Shown: one piece after another, positions 1 through 5,983 of the stretch | How positions within the stretch are numbered: the first letter of the stretch is position 1 | Layout of the letters: every line of letters begins with the position of its first letter | DNA from: an uncultured bacterium | GTDB lineage: Bacteria > Bacillota > Clostridia > Oscillospirales > Acutalibacteraceae | NCBI GenBank assembly: GCA_934875675.1 | Contig: CAKXIK010000073.1 | Location: forward strand, 1 to 9,843 | Direction of reading: 5' to 3' | Length of the DNA: 9,843 nucleotides | The notes under the pieces: generated by a model | Told to the model about the DNA's origin: nothing | Database searches by the model: none | The model's input: the letters and a program-made list of their open reading frames with translations, nothing else | Position numbers and translations under genes: made by a program

Positions 1-1380
1 CATTCCGTATTTATCAACATCTGCCTTATTCCGGTCATTGTGAGACAGGCATCCGGCGCCTCCGATGCAACCGCCCACACAAGCCATGCCCTCGATAAAA
101 TTGTTGGGCAGCATCCCTTTTGACGCTTTGAGCAGTGCCACGCGGCAGGCTTCAATGCCATCACAGGCGATCGGATTAAATTCGGCATTTTCCAGTCCCT
201 GTTCTTTCAAGCCCTCACGAACCGCATCGGTCAAACCGCCGCTGCGGGCAAAAATGCGGCCAAAATAAGATGCGTTGTCCAAAACGCCTTCTTCAAAAGA
301 AGTGATGTCGAAATCGCGGCTGTCAAACAGGGCTTGTAACTCTTCAAAGGTAATGACACTGTCAATCCACGGACGAACCTCTTCACGCTGAAATTCCATT
401 TTCTTTGCAGTGCAAGGCCCGATAAATACAATTTTGGAGTTGGGGTCAGTGCCCTTGATATACTTTGCAATGGTGGCAGCTGGCGAAAGATTGTGAGAAA
501 TATGCTCTGCCAAATCAGGAAATTGCTTGTTGATATACATCACAAAGGCAGGGCAGCAGCTGCTGGTCATAAAGCTGTCCCGTTCTGTCAATTCACGGGA
601 TTCCGCATGGGCAACCATATCAGCACCCAACGCGGCTTCAACCACATGAAAGAACCCGAGCTTTTGAATTCCGGTGATTACCTGACCGAGTTTTGCATAG
701 GAGAACTGACTGGCGATCGACGGTGCAATTACAGCATAAACCTTGAATTTCTCGTTGGATTCGCTTGCTTTGAGCATGTCAATGACATCCAGAATAAATG
801 ATTTATCCATAATGGCGCCAAACGGGCACTGGTAAACACATGCACCACAGGCAATACATTTATTGTTATCAATTTCTGCAGCTTTGTCATTGCCCATCTT
901 AATTGCTTTTACCTTGCAGGCATTTTCACACGGGCGTTTGCGGTTTGTAATCGCGCTATAGGGACAGACCTTGGCGCATTGACCGCAGTTGACACATTTT
1001 GTTTTATCAATGTGCGCTTTCTGGTGTTCATCAAATGTAATGGCGCCGCGCTTGCAAACATCCTCACAGCGATGTGCAATGCATCCGCGGCAGGATTCTG
1101 TCACTTCATAGCCGCTCATCGGGCATTCGTCACAGGCAATGTCCAACACTTCGATTACATTTGGATTTTTCCGATCACCACCCATGGCAAGCTTCATTCG
1201 TTCCAGAACGATTGCGCGTTCCTTGTAAATGCAGCAGCGCATGGTGGCAGTTTCGCCGGGGACAATCACCTTTGGAATCTCGTTATATTCCTCCATCAGG
1301 GTGCCGTCAAATGCGCGGCGTGCCACCTCGCGCAGAACCTTATACTTCAGGTGCTGAACTTTTGTATCGAATTTTCTCAT
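1..1380 (-). CDS. [FeFe] hydrogenase, group B type (C-terminus beyond window)
   Basis: Catalytic-type iron-only hydrogenase that reduces protons to H2 or oxidises H2 with ferredoxin-like electron carriers, probably cytoplasmic. The visible 460 codons start at an ATG preceded by AAAGGA 10 nt upstream; the frame is still open at base 1. The N-terminal part holds 14 to 16 cysteines spaced for several [4Fe-4S] clusters: C83/C86, C97/C100/C105/C109, C129/C132/C135/C139, C151/C155 and C175/C178/C181/C185. The H-cluster loops follow: TSSCCPAF (C275, C276), GPCTAKKME (C323) and EGMACVGGCIGG (C434, C438). These give all four expected ligands, plus a cysteine in the proton-transfer position (C275). The TSSCCP and GPCTAKK forms match what I know of group B enzymes rather than group A, where the second loop is MPCxxKK. 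It is the fifth gene of the operon, 33 bp after the phosphatase gene. Group assignment is from motif memory; the family call is secure. Confidence 0.93.
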   Translation of the reverse strand, partial: MRKFDTKVQHLKYKVLREVARRAFDGTLMEEYNEIPKVIVPGETATMRCCIYKERAIVLERMKLAMGGDRKNPNVIEVLDIACDECPMSGYEVTESCRGCIAHRCEDVCKRGAITFDEHQKAHIDKTKCVNCGQCAKVCPYSAITNRKRPCENACKVKAIKMGNDKAAEIDNNKCIACGACVYQCPFGAIMDKSFILDVIDMLKASESNEKFKVYAVIAPSIASQFSYAKLGQVITGIQKLGFFHVVEAALGADMVAHAESRELTERDSFMTSSCCPAFVMYINKQFPDLAEHISHNLSPAATIAKYIKGTDPNSKIVFIGPCTAKKMEFQREEVRPWIDSVITFEELQALFDSRDFDITSFEEGVLDNASYFGRIFARSGGLTDAVREGLKEQGLENAEFNPIACDGIEACRVALLKASKGMLPNNFIEGMACVGGCIGGAGCLSHNDRNKADVDKYGM

Positions 1381-1413
1381 TTTGCAATCGTCCTTTCTCG
1401 GGGAGTCAAAGGG

Positions 1414-2589
1414 TTAAAAGTATCTTACTTTGATGCGCTTGCCCATTTTTTTCAGGCATTCGGAAAGCTCGTCGACCAAGCGCATTTTAATATTAAAATT
1501 GATGGGCAGATTCGGGTTTTGGTGCGCGGGATTCACCGCTCGACCAACAAAAAACTGAATATCGGTGGCATCCTCAAACAGCATCCGTGCAATCAGGGAA
1601 GCACCGTCTTTTTTGTAGCTCCACTGTTTGTAATGTTCATTGTCCTCCAGATAATTCTGTGCATAGGAAAGCACCTTGTTGATGGTGATCACACCTTCTG
1701 TCACCAGATCAACTCCTTCCAGCTTGGAGGTAGGAGGAATTTCCGGGTCAATATACACCGGCAGACCGGTATCCAGCGGTTTGTTCAAAAATTCCGCTGC
1801 CAAAGATGAAGTGGTTCCCCCGCAAACAATATGCTTGCCTTCCTTAGAAAAGAAGAGGGACATCATTTCGGGGACATCGTCCGGGTTTGCAGGCGGTCCA
1901 ATCATCAGATTCATTGCTTGCCGTTCGCGCAGCTTTACCGTGCATACGGTGGTATCATCGCCCGGCTCGCCTTCATACAGGCGATTGCACTCATCCAGCA
2001 GAATCGTGCTCAGAGTTTTGGCGGTAAAGCCGCTGTCGTACATGGTTTCCATAAAATCGATGATGTTGTCGCGCTGCCACCCATAATTGAGCGATTTTTC
2101 GACACCGGCATAAATTGCACCGTCGCTCATCGCGATAAAGGTATCGTTTTTTTGCAGCTTGATATGGGAACGGTGAATGGTTTTGCCGCCGATTTCAGAG
2201 GTGGTTTGGGGATAAATAAAATTTTTCCCGTCTCGCAGCAAAATCACCGATGGATTATCGTATTGAATGATATCCGCCTCTTGGTTATTCTGAATCAGGA
2301 TGATGGTGAAGGTGGAGTAGGCAATCCCGCGAACCTCGCAAACAGGCAAGGTGGAGGCGATGGTTGCCACGCATTCTTCAATCGGCATCGATTGTGCCAT
2401 CATGGTGGAAATAATCTTGCTGGTCAGCGTGGAGAGAATGCAAGCCTTCACACCACTGCCCAGTCCGTCTGCCAGAACAATGACAGGAGAATTCTCATTT
2501 TGCTCCACTATGTCCACATGATCGCCGCAAAGCTGTTCACCGCGTTTGTTCAGACTGTAATAACCAATGTCGGTGCAAAGATTATTCAT
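1414..2589 (-). CDS. SpoIIE-family (PP2C-type) protein phosphatase with extra C-terminal domain
   Basis: A 391-aa predicted metal-dependent Ser/Thr protein phosphatase. Residues about 1-220 form the SpoIIE/PP2C domain. The metal-binding aspartates are visible in ADGLGSG (D41), MSDGAIY (D156) and GDDTTV (D211, D212). Residues about 225-391 are a second domain I cannot assign; it contains VCGGTTSS (255-262) and GVDLVTEGVITI (292-303). No membrane segment or sensor domain is seen, so any input should come from a partner. The ATG overlaps the end of the HydS gene by 8 bp and has AAGGAG 10 nt upstream inside that gene, so translation is probably coupled. PP2C/SpoIIE phosphatases are known neighbours of HydS-type hydrogenases, which suggests that HydS controls this enzyme, or that the two act on the same target. 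No kinase or anti-sigma-type partner is visible in the window. Confidence 0.9.
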   Translation of the reverse strand: MNNLCTDIGYYSLNKRGEQLCGDHVDIVEQNENSPVIVLADGLGSGVKACILSTLTSKIISTMMAQSMPIEECVATIASTLPVCEVRGIAYSTFTIILIQNNQEADIIQYDNPSVILLRDGKNFIYPQTTSEIGGKTIHRSHIKLQKNDTFIAMSDGAIYAGVEKSLNYGWQRDNIIDFMETMYDSGFTAKTLSTILLDECNRLYEGEPGDDTTVCTVKLRERQAMNLMIGPPANPDDVPEMMSLFFSKEGKHIVCGGTTSSLAAEFLNKPLDTGLPVYIDPEIPPTSKLEGVDLVTEGVITINKVLSYAQNYLEDNEHYKQWSYKKDGASLIARMLFEDATDIQFFVGRAVNPAHQNPNLPINFNIKMRLVDELSECLKKMGKRIKVRYF

Positions 2590-4258
2590 CGTTCAGCGAC
2601 TCCTTCAGATTGGTCAGGGCAATCTTGGTTTCGGCAGTTGTTTCGCCCAGCAGGGAAGCAATCTCCTGCACAACGCGCATCTGTTTTTCAATCACTTTAT
2701 CTGTAATTTCAATTGTATGCCGCCCCAAATCTTCTTTTTTGCGCCGTTCGTTTTCTTCGTCGGTCACATCCCGCATGAAGCCCATCAGAATATGATAGCT
2801 TCTGTCGTAAATCACCGTAAGCTCGACGTATTTCTGGTATTCTGCCAGATAAACGCGTTGGTCACGCACGGCACGGCCGGTTTGCAGCACATCGAAAAAT
2901 ACAGTGGGGTCAAGCACACGCAGAACCTGATCGCCCAGAATTTCTGCCGGATTTTTCACATTCATAATTTTGCAGGCGGCACGGTTGAGCTGCTGCACTT
3001 CCAACTGCTCGTTAAGAACAAGAATTCCGTTGGGGGTATTTTTGATTATATTATCAGAGAAGGATTCCGCCTTTTCTTTTAAGAACGGCAGACACATGGT
3101 CAAATCCGCTTTGCCGTTAAAGACAGCAATTGCTTTTTCCCGGCAGGTGTTGTAGCCGCAGCTTCCGCAATTCAGCTCCTGCTCCGGCGAGGTTTTGCCC
3201 ATTTGACGAAGAATCTCGGTAATGGCAGCGCTTCCGGGCATTTCACGACGAATATCCATCGAAGCCATCTGCTTTTCCAGCAGCTCCGGGGCAACCTGCG
3301 GAACAGAAAAATCTTCTTTTCCTGCAAAATGATCGACCGCCATAAAGCTGTGTACCGGGGTGATGCCGTGCTTTGCCGTAATGGGACCGCCGATGCAGCT
3401 GCCCACACACGCGGACATTTCAATAAAGCAGTTATTAATTTTTCCGCTGAGAATATCCTCCAGCGTGTGAATGCAATTTTCGGTGCCATCCACTGCAAGG
3501 TAGGAAGCATCTTCGCTATCACAATCCATAGTGCGCAAAATTCCGCCGGTGGTGGGGAAGAGTCGGGCTCTGCTTTTTTTGTTGCCGTCCACATCCTGTT
3601 CCGGCACAATGCTTTGTTCTGCAAACCATTGTGAAAGTTCTTCAAAGGTCAGCACGCAGTCCACGATGCCGGGATAAAGATCGCCTTCGTCTTTTTTAGA
3701 AATACAAGGTCCGATGAAAATGGTCTTGGCATCCGGGTGCTCACGCTTGATTTCCGCACAGTGAGCCTGCATGGGGGACTGAATTTTGGCAAGATATTTG
3801 AGTGCCTGCGGATAATGTTTCTGAATCAACAGATTGACCGAATGGCAGCAGGAGGAGATTACCACATCCTGCATTTTTTCATCTACCATGCGGTCATATT
3901 CCTTTTTGACAATGGTAGCACCCAGTGCAGTTTCTTCGGCAGCGGCAAAACCGAGCCTCTTGAGCGCCGCTTCCATCGAAGCACAGCTGGTTCCGGGGTA
4001 ATTGGCAATAAAGGAAGGCGCAAGGCTGGCAAAAACAGGTGAACCGCTGTTGATTAATTCTTTTGCGCGGTCTAAATCGGGGCGGATCACCTTGACACCC
4101 TGCGGACAAACCACATAGCACTGCCCGCACAGAATGCATTCACTGTGAATGATGTGTGCCTGATTGTCCACGAAGCGGATTGATTTTACGGGACAATGAC
4201 GGATACATTTATAACAATTGCGGCAGTCGGATTTCTTAGAATGCATCGCTTCGTTCAT
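2582..4258 (-). CDS. hydS: HydS-like [FeFe] hydrogenase with PAS domain, putative H2/redox sensor
   Basis: A 558-aa multidomain protein. In order: a two-cluster ferredoxin domain (C12/C15/C18/C22 and C41/C44/C47/C51); an [FeFe] hydrogenase H-domain (about 75-330); a further Fe-S module NCGSCGYNTC with C364, C367, C372 and probably C389; a PAS domain (about 400-500) containing TPNGILVLN; and a charged helical C-terminus (500-558) that could dimerise. All H-cluster cysteine ligands are present (C138, C185, C284, C288), but the loops are divergent: SSCCHS, GPCISKKDE and EMSACVGSC. This architecture is that of group C or HydS-type hydrogenases, which are proposed to sense H2 rather than turn it over quickly; the symbol is given on that basis. 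The ATG has AAAGGAG 9 nt upstream within an 18-bp gap after the ferredoxin gene. The 3' end overlaps the phosphatase gene, pointing to a sensor-effector pair. The sensory role is inferred. Confidence 0.9.
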   Translation of the reverse strand: MNEAMHSKKSDCRNCYKCIRHCPVKSIRFVDNQAHIIHSECILCGQCYVVCPQGVKVIRPDLDRAKELINSGSPVFASLAPSFIANYPGTSCASMEAALKRLGFAAAEETALGATIVKKEYDRMVDEKMQDVVISSCCHSVNLLIQKHYPQALKYLAKIQSPMQAHCAEIKREHPDAKTIFIGPCISKKDEGDLYPGIVDCVLTFEELSQWFAEQSIVPEQDVDGNKKSRARLFPTTGGILRTMDCDSEDASYLAVDGTENCIHTLEDILSGKINNCFIEMSACVGSCIGGPITAKHGITPVHSFMAVDHFAGKEDFSVPQVAPELLEKQMASMDIRREMPGSAAITEILRQMGKTSPEQELNCGSCGYNTCREKAIAVFNGKADLTMCLPFLKEKAESFSDNIIKNTPNGILVLNEQLEVQQLNRAACKIMNVKNPAEILGDQVLRVLDPTVFFDVLQTGRAVRDQRVYLAEYQKYVELTVIYDRSYHILMGFMRDVTDEENERRKKEDLGRHTIEITDKVIEKQMRVVQEIASLLGETTAETKIALTNLKESLNDE

Positions 4259-4276
4259 GAAGACCGACTCCTTTCG

Positions 4277-4528
4277 TTACTTGAATTGATTAAGAACATT
4301 TGTTTCAAAAAAATCGGGAAAATTTGCAGGATTTACACCGGGAATAACCGTGTCGTCCACTTGGATGGAGACGCCGTTTCCGCCGCATTTGCCAAGGCAG
4401 AACGCAGCACGCAGGGCAACTTTGTCCTGTAAACCGTTTTTCTCCACTGCTTGTTTCAGCAGTTCAATCACTGCGGGAGAGCCTTTCAAATGGCAAGAGC
4501 TTCCCACACAAACAGAAATTTTCATCAT
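4277..4528 (-). CDS. Small thioredoxin-like [2Fe-2S] ferredoxin (second copy)
   Basis: An 83-aa protein with the fold signature of NuoE-like/thioredoxin-like [2Fe-2S] ferredoxins: CVGSSCHLKGS at the N-terminus (C7, C12) and AAFCLGKC (C44, C48), the usual Cx4C and Cx3C ligand pairs. It covers the whole domain and nothing else. Such proteins move single electrons between hydrogenases, flavoproteins and related partners. Two adjacent ATG codons can start it; the first is favoured because AAAGGG lies 9 nt before it. It sits 63 bp after a clear paralogue and 18 bp before the HydS gene, so it probably serves one of the two hydrogenases in the operon. Its electron partner cannot be told from sequence. 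Confidence 0.88.
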   Translation of the reverse strand: MMKISVCVGSSCHLKGSPAVIELLKQAVEKNGLQDKVALRAAFCLGKCGGNGVSIQVDDTVIPGVNPANFPDFFETNVLNQFK

Positions 4529-4591
4529 ATGTTCGATCCCTTTCCGGAACGCTGCAGGATATCATGCTGATTTATGTATTTTTTCAAAGAA

Positions 4592-4837
4592 TTAACCGTT
4601 CAGCCGCGACAGAACTTCGGAACTGAAAAAATGATCCAGTGTTTCCGGGTGAACCGAAAACCGTTCGCCGTCGATGGTCACATTCACACCCTCGGCGCAG
4701 TGGCCCATGCAAAAGGCACCGGTGAGCGTAATCTGATTATCAAGCTCATGTTCGTTGATGCGCTGCTGCAAACCTTCAACAATCTGTCGGGAACCTTTCA
4801 GGTGGCAGGAGCTTCCGATGCAAACAGTAATTTTCAT
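4592..4837 (-). CDS. Small thioredoxin-like [2Fe-2S] ferredoxin (first copy)
   Basis: An 81-aa protein built like its neighbour downstream: CIGSSCHLKGS (C6, C11) and GAFCMGHC (C43, C47) supply four [2Fe-2S] ligands in the thioredoxin-like ferredoxin fold. It shares the SSCHLKGS block and overall length with the second copy but differs across much of the rest, so the pair looks like an old tandem duplication with time to specialise. The start has AGAGG 9 nt upstream. It is the first gene after the predicted operon promoter and follows a leader of roughly 90 nt with hairpins. Its likely job is electron transfer to or from the hydrogenases encoded next; which one is unknown. Confidence 0.88.
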   Translation of the reverse strand: MKITVCIGSSCHLKGSRQIVEGLQQRINEHELDNQITLTGAFCMGHCAEGVNVTIDGERFSVHPETLDHFFSSEVLSRLNG

Positions 4838-4861
4838 AAGCAGTTTCCTCTTTCTTTAACC

Positions 4862-4908
4862 GGCAGCTGTGCAGCTTGCCTGGTATTGAACTGCACGTCC
4901 TTGTGCAG
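4862..4908 (-). promoter_or_regulatory. Hydrogenase-operon leader with competing hairpins
   Basis: The minus-strand leader before the first ferredoxin gene has a perfect 6-bp hairpin (CTGCAC, 6-nt loop, GTGCAG; bases 4908-4891). A second stem-loop follows at 4880-4862 (GGCA/TGCC plus GCT/AGC with one bulge) whose loop again contains CTGCAC (4874-4869). The single GTGCAG can therefore pair upstream or downstream, but not both. This could be a regulatory leader, a protein-binding dyad, or chance. The pairings are seen; the function is inferred. Confidence 0.35.
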
Positions 4909-4935
4909 AGCGAAAATTTGTCTTATTAAAGAATT

Positions 4936-4964
4936 ATTGTATCATGATTTTGCCTGTCCAACAA
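4936..4964 (-). promoter_or_regulatory. Predicted sigma-A promoter of the hydrogenase operon
   Basis: Read on the minus strand there is TTGTTG at 4964-4959, a 17-nt spacer, and TACAAT at 4941-4936. TGA just before the -10 gives the extended -10 form TGnTACAAT, which offsets the poor -35. Transcription would start near 4929 and give a leader of about 90 nt before the first ferredoxin gene. No convincing TTGTTAA-type Rex site lies next to it. Confidence 0.55.
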
Positions 4965-4989
4965 GATGAAAGTTTTGTTTAAAGCGCAT
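4942..4989 (-). CDS. Possible 15-residue leader ORF
   Basis: A short minus-strand frame, MRFKQNFHLVGQAKS then TGA, has a strong ribosome-binding sequence (GAGGAAAGG, 7 nt before the ATG). It lies between the phosphotransferase terminator and the hydrogenase operon, and its 3' half covers the predicted operon promoter: its stop TGA is the TGA of the extended -10. It could be made only from transcripts reading through the terminator upstream. I know no family for it. It may be a leader peptide or a chance frame behind a purine-rich stretch. Confidence 0.2.
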   Translation of the reverse strand: MRFKQNFHLVGQAKS

Positions 4990-5020
4990 AGTTTTTCCTT
5001 TCCTCTTGCGGATTAATAAG

Positions 5021-5085
5021 AAAAAAGCCGAGGGCAAGGCCGGCACTTTCTGCAACAAAAGTGCACGGCGAAACCATCGGCCTTG
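5021..5085 (-). terminator. Rho-independent terminator after phosphotransferase gene, with alternative pairing
   Basis: Eleven bases after the stop codon the minus-strand RNA forms a long hairpin ending in UUUUUU (5026-5021). Two outer pairings compete. The first is CAAGGCCG (5085-5078) with CGGCCTTG (5042-5035), 8 bp, which ends 8 nt before the U-tract. The second is GCCGA (5081-5077) with TCGGC (5031-5027), which abuts the U-tract. Both enclose an inner 7-bp stem, GCACTTT with AAAGTGC (bases 5064-5058 and 5049-5043). It separates the adhE-phosphotransferase unit from the hydrogenase operon. Confidence 0.7.
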
Positions 5086-5096
5086 TACCCGAATAA

Positions 5097-5849
5097 TTAT
5101 TCGTATTCGACAACATCTGCCCATTTGAGCAGGAATTCACGCTCTTCGGGCTTGCCTTTGACCGACTGCGAAGCGGCAACAATCGGCAGCCAGCGCTGCA
5201 CATACTGTTTTGCGGTATCACTCTTTTGGCAGAAGAGGTTCAGGTATTTGTCTGCGAGATCACTTTTGCCGGCGAGGCAAAACAACAGATAAGTGCGGGC
5301 AACATCGGCGCTCGCATTGCCCTGCGTGGCATGTGCCCAGTCCAGAACATAAGGCTTTCCGTCTACGTCGGAAATGATAATATTGCTGGGGTTAAAGTCA
5401 CCGTGGCAAACCTTTTCATGCTTCGGCATGCTTTCCAGACGCGTGTGCAGCTCATAGCGGGTGGTTGCGTCTAGGGTGGACTGAGAAATTTTGCGGTTCA
5501 TTTTATCTTTCAGCTTGTTGAGCATGGGAGCGCGTTTGCTGTTCATTTCCAGCTGAAGATCCACAAAAAGATTAAGATATTCGTCCTGCTTCTCCGGATT
5601 TTCTTCCATCAAAGTTTCCAGTGTTTTGCCGGGAATGAATTCCGTCACGATCGCCCATTTGCCGTCAACCTTGGTTACTTCGATCAGTTTGGGAATGCAA
5701 AGGCCGGTTTCTTCCACACGTGCCTGGTTGAGTGCCTCATTGAGAACATCCGCCTTGGAATAATCCTCATTGAAGACTTTGATCGTCAAATCCCCGTCAC
5801 GGTAGATGGTTTTGTCGTTGCGTACGGCAATGACTTTTTCCAGTTTCAT
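5097..5849 (-). CDS. Phosphotransferase of the APH/choline-kinase fold, substrate unknown
   Basis: A 250-aa protein-kinase-like small-molecule phosphotransferase. The ATP-side lysine is probably K24 in LTIKVF. The catalytic loop is VCHGDFNPSNII, with H149, D151 and N156 in the HxDxxxxN pattern of aminoglycoside phosphotransferases and choline kinases. The metal-binding aspartate is D170 in VLDWAHATQG, followed by SADVAR. Length is near the family's usual 250-300 aa. I chose the ATG at 5849 because AAAGGA (5867-5862) lies 12 nt before it; an in-frame ATG at 5870 would add seven residues but has no ribosome binding site. It starts 134 bp after adhE with no obvious promoter between, so it may be transcribed by read-through from adhE. 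The fold does not reveal the substrate; a housekeeping sugar, amino-alcohol or lipid head-group kinase is as likely as drug resistance. Confidence 0.85.
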   Translation of the reverse strand: MKLEKVIAVRNDKTIYRDGDLTIKVFNEDYSKADVLNEALNQARVEETGLCIPKLIEVTKVDGKWAIVTEFIPGKTLETLMEENPEKQDEYLNLFVDLQLEMNSKRAPMLNKLKDKMNRKISQSTLDATTRYELHTRLESMPKHEKVCHGDFNPSNIIISDVDGKPYVLDWAHATQGNASADVARTYLLFCLAGKSDLADKYLNLFCQKSDTAKQYVQRWLPIVAASQSVKGKPEEREFLLKWADVVEYE

Positions 5850-5900
5850 AAACTTGACCATTCCTTTCATAGCGAATTGCAGAAATTACCTGTAAGTGCT

Positions 5901-5963
5901 GCGGTTCCTGTCACTCAGACTGGGGCGCAGCTGGTGAAATTGCAGCTGCGCCAACCGCGTGAC
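5901..5963 (-). other. Strong stem-loop between adhE and the phosphotransferase gene
   Basis: GGCGCAGCTG and CAGCTGCGCC (5952-5943 and 5933-5924) form a perfect 10-bp stem with a 9-nt loop. On neither strand is it followed by a T-run, so it is not a standard intrinsic terminator. Two further complementary pairs flank it: GCGGTT (5958-5953) with AACCGC (5906-5901), and GTCAC (5963-5959) with GTGAC (5914-5910). These two cross each other, so they would be alternatives or a pseudoknot. It may limit read-through, protect the adhE 3' end, or mark a processing point. Confidence 0.55.
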
Positions 5964-5983
5964 AAACCTTTGAGGTGAATTTC

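Noticed and set aside
979..1809. Plus-strand frame of 276 codons crossing the hydrogenase and phosphatase genes
   Set aside because: Antisense to two genes with intact catalytic motifs; no domain, no clear ribosome binding site.
4911..4990. Rex operator at the hydrogenase-operon promoter
   Set aside because: TTGTTG and TTTAATAAG pieces are present, but no TTGTTAA-N4-TTAACAA-like dyad could be built with correct spacing.
5850..5870. Phosphotransferase starts at 5870 or 5861
   Set aside because: The first lacks a ribosome binding site and the second directly abuts AAAGGA; 5849 fits better, although its 12-nt spacing is long.
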